In this document: in pieces, positions 36,386 to 49,335 of the stretch
How the letters are laid out: each line of letters opens with the position of its first letter
How positions within the stretch are numbered: the stretch's first letter is position 1
Source of the DNA: Hydractinia symbiolongicarpus
Taxonomy: Eukaryota > Cnidaria > Hydrozoa > Anthoathecata > Hydractiniidae
Reading direction: 5' to 3'
Length of the DNA stretch: 64,000 nucleotides
Assembly (NCBI RefSeq): GCF_029227915.1
Contig: NC_079878.1
Span: 3,412,001-3,476,000, forward strand
Translations under genes and position numbers: made by a program
Notes under the pieces: model-generated
Database searches by the model: none
Told to the model about the DNA's origin: nothing
The model's input: only the letters and a program-made list of their open reading frames with translations

Positions 36386-37603
36386 ATGAGACATGTAGTT
36401 TTCAAAAATGTTTTCATTTTTGATGAGACGCTGAATAAAAGAAGTTTAATCGCCGGCAAACGAAAACCCGCCATTTCCCGTAAACCCCGGACTCGGCCCG
36501 TATAGTCAAAAGTATACAAAGAGAGTACCCAGGGAGTAAACTCATTTCCCGAACGATTTTTTAAATTATTTTTTCACCACTAAAGCGCATGGGACTTGTA
36601 GTTTTCAAAAATGTTTTCATTTTTGATGAGACGCTGAATAAAAGAAGTTTAATCGCCGGCAAACGAAAACCCGCCATTTCCCGTAAACCCCGGACTCGGC
36701 CCGTATAGTCAAAAGTATACAAAGAAAGTACCCAGGGAGTAAACTCATTTCTCGAACGATTTTTTAAAGTATCTTTTCACCACTAAAACGCATGAGACTT
36801 GTAGTTTTCAAAAATGTTTTCATTTTTGATGAGACGCTGAATAAAAGAAGTTTAATCGCCGGCAAACGAAAACCCGCGATTTCCCGTAAATCCTGGGCTT
36901 GGCCCGTATAGTCAAATGTATACAAAGAAAGTACCCTGTGAGTAAACTCATTTCCAAAACGATTTTTTAAATTATCTTTTCACCACTAAAACGCATGAGA
37001 CATGTAGTTTTCAAAAATGTTTTCATTTTTGATGAGACGCTGAATAAAAGAAGTTTAATCGCCGGCAAACGAAAACCCGCCATTTCCCGTAAACCCCGGA
37101 CTCGGCCCGTATAGTCAAAAGTATACAAAGAGAGTACCCAGGGAGTAAACTCATTTCCCGAACGATTTTTTAAATTATTTTTTCACCACTAAAGCGCATG
37201 GGACTTGTAGTTTTCAAAAATGTTTTCATTTTTGATGAGACGCTGAATAAAAGAAGTTTAATCGCCGGCAAACGAAAACCCGCCATTTCCCGTAAACCCC
37301 GGACTCGGCCCGTATAGTCAAAAGTATACAAAGAAAGTACCCAGGGAGTAAACTCATTTCTCGAACGATTTTTTAAAGTATCTTTTCACCACTAAAACGC
37401 ATGAGACTTGTAGTTTTCAAAAATGTTTTCATTTTTGATGAGACGCTGAATAAAAGAAGTTTAATCGCCGGCAAACGAAAACCCGCCATTTCCCGTAAAC
37501 CCCGGACTCGGCCCGTATAGTCAAAAGTATACAAAGAAAGTACCCAGGGAGTAAACTCATTTCCCGAACGAATTTTTAAATTATTTTTTCACCACTAAAA
37601 CGC
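36386..37603 (+). repeat. 609-bp trimer HOR, two copies
   Basis: Order M, G (atggg with ttttc), A, repeated at +609 (36386 and 36995). Both M units share gagagtacccaggg and both G units share tttctcgaacg. The A unit of the first copy (36792) has an N-type tail (tcctgggcttgg, gtcaaatg), which identifies the duplication junction. Confidence 0.8.
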
Positions 37604-40600
37604 ATGGGACTTGTAGTTTACAAAAATGTTTTCATTTTTGATGAGACTCTGAATAAAAGAAGTTTAATCGCCGGCAAACGAAAACCTGCGATTTCCCGTA
37701 AATTCCGGACTCGGCCCATATAGTCAAAAGTATACAAAGAAAGTACCCAGGGAGTAAACTCATTTTCCGAACGATTTTTTAAATTATTATTTCACCACTA
37801 AAGCCCATGAGACTTGTAGTTTTTAGAAATGTTTTCATTTTTGATGAGACGCTGAATAAAAGAAGTTTAATCGCCGGCAAACGAAAACCCGCGACTTCCC
37901 GTAAATCCCGGATTCGGGCCGTATAGTCAAAAGTATACAAAGAAAGTACCCTGTGAGTAAACTCATTTCCAAAACGATTTTTTAAATTATCTTTTCACCA
38001 CTAAAACGCATGAGACATGTAGTTTTTAAAAATGTTTTCATTTTTGATGAGACGCTGAATAAAAGAAGTTTAATCGCCGGCAAACGAAAACCCGCGAATT
38101 CCCGTAAATCCCCGACTCGGCCCGTATAGTCAAAAGTATACAAAGAAAGTACCCAGGGAGTAAACTCATTTCCCGAACGATTTTTTAAATTATTTTTTCA
38201 CCACTAAAACGCATGAGACTTGTAGTTTTCAGAAATGTTTTCATTTTTGATGGGACGCTGAATAAAAGAAGTTTAATCGCCGGCACACGAAAACCCGCGA
38301 TTTCCCGTAAATCCCGGACTGGGCCCGTATATTCAAAAGTATACAAAGAAAGTACCCAGGGAGTAAACTCATTTCCCGAACGATTTTTTAAATTATTTTT
38401 TCACCACTAAAACGCATGAGACTTATAGTTTTCAAAAGTGTTTTCATTTTTGATGAGACGCTGAATAAAACAAGTTTAATCGCCGGCAAACGAAAACCCG
38501 CGATTTCCCGTAAATCCCGGACTCGGCCCGTATAGTCAAAAGTATACAGAGAAGGTACCCAGGGAGTAAACTCATTTCCCGAACGATTTTTTAAATTATT
38601 TTTTCACAACTAAAACGCATGAGACTTGTAGTATGCAGAAATGTTTTCATTTTTGATGAGACGCTTAATGAAAGTGGTTTAATCGCCGGCAAACGAAAAC
38701 CCGCGATTTCCCGTAAATCCCGGACTCGGCCGTATAGTCAAAAGTATACAAAGAAGGTACCCAGGGAGTAAACTCATTTCCCGAACGATTTCTTAAATTA
38801 TTTTTTCATCACTAAAACGCATGAGACTTGTATTTTTTAGAAATGTTTTCATTTTTGATGAGACGTTTAATGAAAGTGGTTTAATCTCCGGCAAACGAAA
38901 ACTTGCGATTTCCCGTAAATCCTGGGCTTGGCCCGTATAGTCAAATGTATACAAAGAAAGTACCCAGGGAGTAAACTTATTTCCCGAACGATTTTTTAAA
39001 TTATTTTTTCACCACTAAAACGCATGAGACTTGTAGTTTTCAGAAATGTTTTCATTTTTGATGAGACGCTTAATGAAAGTGGTTTAATCGCCGGCAAACG
39101 AAAACCCGCGATTTCCCGTAAATCCCGGGCTTGGCCCGTATAGTCGAATGCATACAAAGAAAGTACCCAGGGAGTAAACTCATTTCCCGAACGATTTTTT
39201 AAATTATTATTTAACCACTAAAGCCCATGAGACTTGTAGTTTACAAAAATGTTTTCATTTTTGATGAGACGCTGAATAAAAGAAAATTAATCACCGGCAA
39301 ACGAAAACCCGCCACTTCCTGTAAATCCCCGACTCGGCCCGTATAGTCAAAAGTATACAAAGAAAGTACCCAGGGAGTAAACTCATTTCCCGAACGATTT
39401 TTTAAATTATTTTTTCACCACTAAAGCCCATGGGACTTGTAGTTTACAAAAATATTTATATTTTTGATGAGACGCTGAATAAAAGAAGTATAATCGCCGG
39501 CAAACGAAAACCTGCGATTTCCCGTAAATCCCTGACTCGGCCCGTATAGTCAAAAGTATACAAAGAAAATACCCAGGGAGTAAACTCATTTCCCGAACGA
39601 TTTTTTAAATTATTATTTCACCACTAAACCCATGAGACTTGTAGTTTTTAAAAATGTTTTCATTTTTGATGAGACGCTGAATAAAAGAAGTTTTAATCGC
39701 CGGCAAACGAAAACCCGCGATTTCCCGTAAATCCCGGGCTTGGCCCGTATAGTCGAATGTATACAAAGAAAGTACCCTGTGAGTAAACTCATTTCCAAAA
39801 CGATTTTTTAAAGTATCTTTTCACCACTAAAACGCATGAGACTTGTAGTTTTCAAAAATGTTTTCATTTTTGATGAGACGCTGAATAAAAGAAGTTTAAT
39901 CGCCGGCAAACGAAAACCCGCCATTTCCCGTAAACCCCGGACTCGGCCCGTATAGTCAAAAGTATACAAAGAAAGTACCCAGGGAGTAACTCATTTCCCT
40001 AACGATTTTTTAAATTATTTTTTCACCACTAAAACGCATGGGACTTGTAGTTTACAAAAATGTTTTCATTTTTAATGAGACTCTGAATAAAAGAAGTTTA
40101 ATCGCCGGCAAACGAAAACCTGCGATTTCCCGTAAATCCCGGACTCGGCCCGTATAGTCAAAAGTATACCAAGAAAGTACCCAGGGAGTAAACTCATTTC
40201 CCGAACGATTTTTTAAATTATTATTTCCTCACTAAAGCCCATGAGACTTGTAGTTTTTAGAAATGTTTTCATTTTTGATGAGACGCTGAATAAAAGAAGT
40301 TTAATCGCCGGCAAACGAAAACCCGCGACTTCTCGTAAATCCCGGATTCGGGCCGTATAGTCAAAAGTATACAAAGAAAGTACCCAGGGACTAAACTCAT
40401 TTCCCGAACGATTTTTTAAATTATTTTTTCACCACTAAAACGCATGATACTTGTAGTTTTTAAAAATGTTTTCATTTTTGATGAGACGCTGAATAAAAGA
40501 AGTTTAATCGCCGGCAAACGAAAACCCGCGAATTCCCGTAAATCCCCGACTCGGCCCGTATAGTCAAAAGTATACAAAGAAAGTACCCAGGGAGTAAACT

Positions 40601-42472
40601 CATTTCCCGAACGATTTTTTAAATTATTTTTTCACCACTAAAACGCATGAGACCTGTAGTTTTCAGAAATGTTTTCATTTTTGATGGGACGCTGAATAAA
40701 AGAAGTTTAATCGCCGGCACACGAAAACCCGCGATTTCTCGTAAATCCCGGACTGGGCCCGTATATTCAAAAGTATACAAAGAAAGTACCCAGGGAGTAA
40801 ACTCATTTCCCGAACGATTTTTTAAATTATTTTTTCACCACTAAAACGCATGAGACTTATAGTTTTCAAAAGTGTTTTCATTTTTGATGAGACGCTGAAT
40901 AAAACAAGTTTAATCGCCGGCAAACGAAAACCCGCGATTTCCCGTAAATCCCGGACTCGGCCCGTATAGTCAAAAGTATACAGAGAAGGTACCCAGGGAG
41001 TAAACTCATTTCCCGAACGATTTTTTAAATTATTTTTTCACAACTAAAACGCATGAGACTTGTATTTTTTAGAAATGTTTTCATTTTTGATGAGACGCTT
41101 AATGAAAGTGGTTTAATCGCCGGCAAACGAAAACTTGCGATTTCCCGTAAATCCTGGGCATGGCCCGTATAGTCAAATGTATACAAAGAAAGTACCCAGG
41201 GAGTAAACTTATTTCCCGAAGGATTTTTTAAATTATTTTTTCACCACTAAAACGCATGAGACTTGTAGCTTTCAGAAATGTTTTCATTTTTGATGAGACG
41301 CTTAATGAAAGTGGTTTAATCGCCGGCAAACGAAAACCCGCGATTTCCCGTAAATCCCGGACTGGGCCCGTATATTCAAAAGTATACAAAGAAAGTACCC
41401 AGGGAGTAAACTCATTTCCCGAACGATTTTTTAAATTATTTTTTCACCACTAAAACGCATGAGACTTATAGTTTTCAAAAGTGTTTTCATTTTTGATGAG
41501 ACGCTGAATAAAACAAGTTTAATCGCCGGCAAACGAAAACCCGCGATTTCCCGTAAATCCCGGACTCGGCCCGTATAGTCAAAAGTATACAGAGAAGGTA
41601 CCCAGGGAGTAAACTCATTTCCCGAACGATTTTTTAAATTATTTTTTCACAACTAAAACGCATGAGACTTGTATTTTTTAGAAATGCTTTCATTTTTGAT
41701 GAGACGCTTAATGAAAGTGGTTTAATCGCCGGCAAACGAAAACCCGCGATTTCCTGTAAATCCCGGGCTTGGCCCGTATAGTCGAATGCATACAAAGAAA
41801 GTACCCAGGGAGTAAACTCATTTCCCGAACGATTTTTTAAATTATTATTTAACCACTAAAGCCCATGAGACTTGTAGTTTTTAAAAATGTTTTCATTTTT
41901 GATGAGACGCTGAATAAAAGAAAATTAATCACCGGCAAACGAAAACCCGCCACTTCCTGTAAATCCCCGACTCGGCCCGTATAGTCAAAAGTATACAAAG
42001 AAAGTACCCAGGGAGTAAACTCATTTCCCGAACGATTTTTTAAATTATTTTTTCACCACTAAAGCCCATGGGACTTGTAGTTTACAAAAATATTTTTATT
42101 TTTGATGAGACGCTGAATAAAAGAAGTGTAATCGCCGGCAAACGAAAACCTGCGATTTCCCGTAAATCCCGGACTCGGCCCGTATAGTCAAAAGTATACA
42201 AAGAAAATACCCAGGGAGTAAACTCATTTCCCGAACGATTTTTTAAATTATTATTTCACCACTAAACCCATGAGACTTGTAGTTTTTAAAAATGTTTTCA
42301 TTTTTGATGAGACGCTGAATAAAAGAAGTTTAATCGCCGGCAAACGAAAACCCGCGACTTCCCGTAAAACCCCGACTCGCCCCGTATAGTCAAAAGTATA
42401 CAAAGAAAGTACCCAGGGAGTAAACTCATTTCCCGAACAATTTTTTAAATTATTTTTTCACCACTAAAACGC
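37604..42472 (+). repeat. Mixed satellite zone with 2.4-2.6 kb offsets
   Basis: Contains C, E (with a ctgtgag tail), M, D 38213, I, Q, F, B 39024, K 39227, a cccatggg unit and others. D-I recurs at 40647 and 41256 (609 bp apart). The rare gaaaattaatcaccggc unit at 39227 recurs at 41865 (+2638). One-base indels (for example agttttaatcgcc at about 39690 and gggagtaactc at about 39985) are more frequent here. No non-satellite sequence. Confidence 0.75.
39135..39149 (-). other. CENP-B-box-like core (second example)
   Basis: Same cccgtatagtcgaat element in the B unit at 39024. I saw such elements at intervals from 1 to 31 kb and sparsely from 39 to 55 kb, and none in the last 9 kb. Confidence 0.25.
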
Positions 42473-42716
42473 ATGAGACCTGTAGTTTTCAGAAATGTTT
42501 TCATTTTTGATGAGACGCTGAAAAAAAGAAGTTTAATTGCCGGCAAACGAAACCCCGCCATTTCCCGTAAACCCCGGACTCGGCCCATATAGTCAAAAGT
42601 ATACAAAGAAAGTACCCGGGGAGTAAACTCATTTCCCATGTATACAAAGAAAGTACCCTGTGATTAAACTTATTTCCAAAACGATTTTTTAAATTATTTT
42701 TTCACCACTAAAACGC

Positions 42717-42919
42717 ATGAGACTTGTAGTTTTTAAAAATGTTTTCATTTTTGATGAGACGATTATTAAAAGAAGTTTAATCGCCGGCAAACGAAAACCC
42801 GCCATTTCCCGTAAACCCCGGACTCGGCCCGTATAGTCAAAAGTATACAAAGAAAGTACCCAGGGAGTAAACTCATTTCCCGAACGATTTTTTAAATTAC
42901 TTTTTCACCACTAAAACGC
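42717..42919 (+). repeat. Monomer subtype T (representative)
   Basis: Marks: ttttcaaaaatg or tttttaaaaatg, gacgcttattaaaagaag (gattatt in this copy) and cccgccatttcccg. T monomers follow most 41-bp-extended monomers, at 2459, 3556, 6235, 42717, 45637, 48558, 49816, 53508, 55780, 57847, 58497, 59146, 61011, 62470 and 63728. T and the extended monomer therefore appear to have spread as a linked pair. Confidence 0.7.
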
Positions 42920-44135
42920 ATGAGACTTGTAGTTTTCAAAAATGTTTTCATTTTTGATGAGACGCTTATTAAAAGAAGTTTAATCGCCGGCAAACGAAAA
43001 CCCGCCATTTCCCGTAAACCCGGACTCGGCCCGTATAGTCAAAAGTATACAAAGAAAGTACCCAGGGAGTAAACTCATTTCTCGAACGATTTTTTATATT
43101 ATTTTTTCACCACTAAAACGCATGAGACTTGTAGTTTTTAAAAGTGTTTTCATTTTTGATGACACGCTGAACAAAAGAAGTTTAATCAACGGCAAACGAA
43201 AACCTGCGATTTCCCGTAAATCCCGGACTCGGCCCGTATAGTCAAAAGTATACAAAGAAGGTACCCAGAGAGTAAACTCATTTCCCGAACGATTTTTTAA
43301 ATTATTTTTTCACCACTAAAACGCATGAGACTTGTAGTTTGCTGAAATGTTTTCATTTTTGATGAGACGCTTAATGAAAGTGGTTTAATCGCCGGCAAAC
43401 GAAAACCCGCGATTTCCCGTAAATCCCGGACTCGGCCGTATAGTCAAAAGTATACAAAGAAGGTACCCAGAGAGTAAACTCATTTCCCGAACGATTTTTT
43501 AAATTATTTTTTCACCACTAAAACGCATGAGACTTGTAGTTTGCAGAAATGTTTTCATTTTTGATGAGACGCTTAATGAAAGTGGTTTAATCGCCGGCAA
43601 ACGAAAACCCGCGATTTCTCGTAAATCCCGGGCTTGGCCCGTATAGTCAAATGTATAAAAAGAAAGTAACCTGTGAGTAAACTCATTTCCAAAACGATTT
43701 TTTAAATTATCTTTTCACCACTAAAACGCATGAGACTTGTAGTTTTCAAAAATGTTTTCATTTTTGATGAGACGCTGAATAAAAGAAGTTTAATCGCCGG
43801 CAAACGAAAACCCGCCATTTCCCGTAAACCCCGGACTCGGCCCGTATAGTCAAAAGTATACAAAGAAAGTACCTAGGAAGTAAACTCATTTCCCGAACGA
43901 TTTTTTAATTTATTTTTTCACCACTAAAACGCATGGGACTTGTAGTTTACAAAAATGTTTTCATTTTTGATGAGACTCTGACTAAAAGAAGTTTAATCGC
44001 CGGCAAACGAAAACCTGCAATTTCCCGTAAATCCCGGACTCGGCCCGTATAGTCAAAAGTATACAAAGAAAGTACCCAGGGAGTAAACTCATTTCCTGAA
44101 CGATTTTTTAATTTATTAATTCACCACTAAAGCCC

Positions 44136-44378
44136 ATGAGACTTGTAGTTTTTAGAAATGTTTTCATTTTTGATGAGACGCTGAATAAAAGAAGTTTAAT
44201 CGCCGGCAAACGAAAACCCGCCATTTCCCGTAAACCCCGGATCGGCCCATATAGTCAATAGTATACAAAGAAAGTACCCGGGGAGTAAACTCATTTCCCA
44301 TGTATACAAAGAAAGTACCCTGTGATTAAACTCATTTCCAAAACGATTTTTTAAATTATTTTTTCACCACTAAAACGC
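44136..44378 (+). repeat. 243-bp extended monomer, E type
   Basis: An E-like head (cccatgag, tttttagaaatg) with the 41-bp extension and a one-base deletion in ccggatcggcccat, plus gtcaatagtatac. The same unit recurs at 47057 and 62227. It is a second extended subtype, distinct from the gctgaaaaaaag type. Confidence 0.8.
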
Positions 44379-46042
44379 ATGAGACTTGTAGTTTTCAAAA
44401 ATGTTTTCATTTTTGATGAGACGCTAATTAAAAGAAGTTTAATCGCCGGCAAACGAAAACCCGCCATTTCCCGTAAACCCTGGACTCGGCCCGTATAGTC
44501 AAAAGTATACGAAGAAAGTACCCAGGGAGTAAACTCATTTCCCGAACGATTTTTTATATTACTTTTTCACCACTAAAACGCATGAGACTTGTAGTTTTTA
44601 AAAATGTTTTCATTTTTGATGGGACGCTGAATAAAAGAAGCTTAATCGCCGGCACACGAAAACCCGCGATTTCCCGTAAATCCCGGACTGGGCCCGTATA
44701 GTCAAAAGTATACAAAGAAAGTACCCAGGAAGTAAACTCATTTCCCGAACGATTTTTTAAATTATTTTTTCACCACTAAAACGCATGAGACTTGTAGTTT
44801 TTAAAAATGTTTTCATTTTTGATGAGACGCTGAATAAAAAAAGTTTAATCGCCGGCAAACGAAAACCCGCCACTTCCTGTAAATCCCCGACTCGGCCCGT
44901 ATAGTCAAAAGTATACAAAGAAAGTACCCAGGGAGTAAACTCATTTCCCGAACGATTTTTTAAATTATTTTTTCACCACTATAGCCCATGGGACTTGTAG
45001 TTTACAAAAATATTTTTATTTTTGATGAGACGCTGAATAAAAGAAGTGTAATCGCCGGCAAACGAAAACCTGCCATTTCCCGTAAACCCTGGACTCGGCC
45101 CGTATAGTCAAAAGTATACGAAGAAAGTACCCAGGGAGTAAACTCATTTCCCGAACGATTTTTTAAATTATTATTTCACCACTAAACCCATGAGACTTGT
45201 AGTTTTTAAAAATGTTTTCATTTTTGATGAGACGCTGAATAAAAGAAGTTTAATCGCCGGCAAACGAAAACCCGCGACTTACCGTAAATCCCCGACTCGC
45301 CCCGTATAGTCAAAAGTATACAAAGAAAGTACCCAGGGAGTAAACTCATTTCCCGAACAATTTTTTAAATTATTTTTTCACCACTAAAACGCATGAGACC
45401 TGTAGTTTTCAGAAATGTTTTCATTTTTAATGAGACGCTGAAAAAAAGAAGTTTAATTGCCGGCAAACGAAACCCCGCCATTTCCCGTAAACCCCGGACT
45501 CGGCCCATATAGTCAAAAGTATACAAAGAAAGTACCCGGGGAGTAAACTCATTTCCCATGTATACAAAAAAAGTACCCTGTGATTAAACTTATTTCCAAA
45601 ACGATTTTTTAAATTATTTTTTCACCACTAAAACGCATGAGACTTGTAGTTTTCAAAAATGTTTTCATTTTTGATGAGACGCTTATTAAAAGAAGTTTAA
45701 TCGCCGGCAAACGAAAACCCGCCATTTCCCGTAAACCCCGGACTCGGCCCGTATAGTCAAAAGTATACAAAGAAAGTACCCAGGGAGTAAACTCATTTCC
45801 CGAACGATTTTTTAAATTACTTTTTCACCACTAAAACGCATGAGACTTGTAGTTTTCAAAAATGTTTTCATTTTTGATGAGACGCTTATTAAAAGAAGTT
45901 TAATCGCCGGCAAACGAAAACCCGCCATTTCCCGTAAACCCCGGACTCGGCCCGTATAGTCAAAAGTATACAAAGAAAGTACCCAGGGAGTAAACTCATT
46001 TCTCGAACGATTTTTTATATTATTTTTTCACCACTAAAACGC

Positions 46043-46245
46043 ATGAGACTTGTAGTTTTTAAAAGTGTTTTCATTTTTGATGACACGCTGAACAAAAGAA
46101 GTTTAATCGCCGGCAAACGAAAACCTGCGATTTCCCGTAAATCCCGGACTCGGCCCGTATAGTCAAAAGTATACAAAGAAGGTACCCAGAGAGTAAACTC
46201 ATTTCCCGAACGATTTTTTAAATTATTTTTTCACCACTAAAACGC
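46043..46245 (+). repeat. Monomer subtype Z (representative)
   Basis: Marks: tttttaaaagtg, gatgacacgctgaacaaaag and cctgcgatttcc. It appears once per HOR in the right-hand part of the window (about 43123, 46043, 48964, 56187 and 59553) and always directly before the H group. Confidence 0.7.
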
Positions 46246-46447
46246 ATGAGACTTGTAGTTTGCAGAAATGTTTTCATTTTTGATGAGACGCTTAATGAAA
46301 GTGGTTTAATCGCCGGCAAACGAAAACCCGCGATTTCCCGTAAATCCCGGACTCGGCCGTATAGTCAAAAGTATACAAAGAAGGTACCCAGAGAGTAAAC
46401 TCATTTCCCGAACGATTTTTTAAATTATTTTTTCACCACTAAAACGC
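46246..46447 (+). repeat. Monomer subtype H (202 bp, representative)
   Basis: Marks: cttgtagtttgcagaaatg or tttgctgaaatg, gcttaatgaaagtgg, ggactcggccgtatag and acccagagag. It shares the one-base deletion of subtype Q but has tttgcag in place of tagtatgcag. It occurs in pairs or triplets at 43.3-43.7, 46.2-46.6, 49.1-49.3, 52.2-52.8, 56.3-56.9, 59.7-60.3 and 61.4-61.8 kb. One early relative is at 550. Confidence 0.7.
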
Positions 46448-48313
46448 ATGAGACTTGTAGTTTGCAGAAATGTTTTCATTTTTGATGAGACGCTTAATGA
46501 AAGTGGTTTAATCGCCGGCAAACGAAAACCCGCGATTTCTCGTAAATCCCGGGCTTGGCCCGTATAGTCAAATGTATAAAAAGAAAGTAACCTGTGAGTA
46601 AACTCATTTCCAAAACGATTTTTTAAATTATCTTTTCACCACTAAAACGCATGAGACTTGTAGTTTTCAAAAATGTTTTCATTTTTGATGAGACGCTGAA
46701 TAAAAGAAGTTTAATCGCCGGCAAACGAAAACCCGCCATTTCCCGTAAACCCCGGACTCGGCCCGTATAGTCAAAAGTATACAAAGAAAGTACCTAGGAA
46801 GTAAACTCATTTCCCGAACGATTTTTTAATTTATTTTTTCTCCACTAAAACGCATGGGACTTGTAGTTTACAAAAATGTTTTCATTTTTGATGAGACTCT
46901 GACTAAAAGAAGTTTAATCGCCGGCAAACGAAAACCTGCAATTTCCCGTAAATCCCGGACTCGGCCCGTATAGTCAAAAGTATACAAAGAAAGTACCCAG
47001 GGAGTAAACTCATTTCCTGAACGATTTTTTAATTTATTAATTCACCACTAAAGCCCATGAGACTTGTAGTTTTTAGAAATGTTTTCATTTTTGATGAGAC
47101 GCTGAATAAAAGAAGTTTAATCGCCGGCAAACGAAAACCCGCCATTTCCCGTAAACCCCGGATCGGCCCATATAGTCAATAGTATACAAAGAAAGTACCC
47201 GGGGAGTAAACTCATTTCCCATGTATACAAAGAAAGTACCCTGTGATTAAACTCATTTCCAAAACGATTTTTTAAATTATTTTTTCACCACTAAAACGCA
47301 TGAGACTTGTAGTTTTCAAAAATGTTTTCATTTTTGATGAGACGCTAATTAAAAGAAGTTTAATCGCCGGCAAACGAAAACCCGCCATTTCCCGTAAACC
47401 CTGGACTCGGCCCGTATAGTCAAAAGTATACGAAGAAAGTACCCAGGGAGTAAACTCATTTCCCGAACGATTTTTTATATTACTTTTTCACCACTAAAAC
47501 GCATGAGACTTGTAGTTTTTAAAAATGTTTTCATTTTTGATGGGACGCTGAATAAAAGAAGCTTAATCGCCGGCACACGAAAACCCGCGATTTCCCGTAA
47601 ATCCCGGACTGGGCCCGTATAGTCAAAAGTATACAAAGAAAGTACCCAGGAAGTAAACTCATTTCCCGAACGATTTTTTAAATTATTTTTTCACCACTAA
47701 AACGCATGAGACTTGTAGTTTTTAAAAATGTTTTCATTTTTGATGAGACGCTGAATAAAAAAAGTTTAATCGCCGGCAAACGAAAACCCGCCACTTCCTG
47801 TAAATCCCCGACTCGGCCCGTATAGTCAAAAGTATACAAAGAAAGTACCCAGGGAGTAAACTCATTTCCCGAACGATTTTTTAAATTATTTTTTCACCAC
47901 TAAAGCCCATGGGACTTGTAGTTTACAAAAATATTTTTATTTTTGATGAGACGCTGAATAAAAGAAGTGTAATCGCCGGCAAACGAAAACCTGCCATTTC
48001 CCGTAAACCCTGGACTCGGCCCGTATAGTCAAAAGTATACGAAGAAAGTACCCACGGAGTAAACTCATTTCCCGAACGATTTTTTAAATTATTATTTCAC
48101 CACTAAACCCATGAGACTTGTAGTTTTTAAAAATGTTTTCATTTTTGATGAGACGCTGAATAAAAGAAGTTTAATCGCCGGCAAACGAAAACCCGCGACT
48201 TCCCGTAAATCCCCGACTCGCCCCGTATAGTCAAAAGTATACAAAGAAAGTACCCAGGGAGTAAACTCATTTCCCGAACAATTTTTTAAATTATTTTTTC
48301 ACCACTAAAACGC

Positions 48314-49335
48314 ATGAGACCTGTAGTTTTCAGAAATGTTTTCATTTTTAATGAGACGCTGAAAAAAAGAAGTTTAATTGCCGGCAAACGAAACCCCGCC
48401 ATTTCCCGTAAACCCCGGACTCGGCCCATATAGTCAAAAGTATACAAAGAAAGTACCCGGGGAGTAAACTCATTTCCCATGTATACAAAAAAAGTACCCT
48501 GTGATTAAACTTATTTCCAAAACGATTTTTTAAATTATTTTTTCACCACTAAAACGCATGAGACTTGTAGTTTTCAAAAATGTTTTCATTTTTGATGAGA
48601 CGCTTATTAAAAGAAGTTTAATCGCCGGCAAACGAAAACCCGCCATTTCCCGTAAACCCCGGACTCGGCCCGTATAGTCAAAAGTATACAAAGAAAGTAC
48701 CCAGGGAGTAAACTCATTTCCCGAACGATTTTTTAAATTACTTTTTCACCACTAAAACGCATGAGACTTGTAGTTTTCAAAAATGTTTTCATTTTTGATG
48801 AGACGCTTATTAAAAGAAGTTTAATCGCCGGCAAACGAAAACCCGCCATTTCCCGTAAACCCCGGACTCGGCCCGTATAGTCAAAAGTATACAAAGAAAG
48901 TACCCAGGGAGTAAACTCATTTCTCGAACGATTTTTTATATTATTTTTTCACCACTAAAACGCATGAGACTTGTAGTTTTTAAAAGTGTTTTCATTTTTG
49001 ATGACACGCTGAACAAAAGAAGTTTAATCGCCGGCAAACGAAAACCTGCGATTTCCCGTAAATCCCGGACTCGGCCCGTATAGTCAAAAGTATACAAAGA
49101 AGGTACCCAGAGAGTAAACTCATTTCCCGAACGATTTTTTAAATTATTTTTTCACCACTAAAACGCATGAGACTTGTAGTTTGCAGAAATGTTTTCATTT
49201 TTGATGAGACGCTTAATGAAAGTGGTTTAATCGCCGGCAAACGAAAACCCGCGATTTCCCGTAAATCCCGGACTCGGCCGTATAGTCAAAAGTATACAAA
49301 GAAGGTACCCAGAGAGTAAACTCATTTCCCGAACG
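48314..49335 (+). repeat. Fourteen-mer HOR, partial copy 3
   Basis: Repeats extended P, T, T, Z, H of copy 2 at +2921, then breaks inside the next H unit. There gaacgtttttttaaattatc joins an H head to the tail of a different subtype and the array goes to A. Confidence 0.8.

Larger units (their letters stand above)
42473..45392 (+). repeat. Fourteen-mer HOR, copy 1 (2920 bp)
   Basis: Order: extended P (gctgaaaaaaag), T, T, Z, H, H, A (acctaggaag), C (tctgactaaaag), extended E (ggatcggcccat), T, D (gaagcttaatc), K, a cccatggg unit, K (actaaaccc). One base shorter than copy 2 because of a deletion in aaacccggactcgg. Two extended monomers, at 42473 and 44136. Confidence 0.85.
45393..48313 (+). 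repeat. Fourteen-mer HOR, copy 2 (2921 bp)
   Basis: Same order as copy 1. The length fits 14 x 203 plus 2 x 41 minus three single-base deletions (ggccgta, ggatcgg, actaaaccc). Private marks ttttttctccactaaaacgc (about 46838) and acccacggag (about 48052) are shared with 61416-64000 but not with copy 1. Confidence 0.85.
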
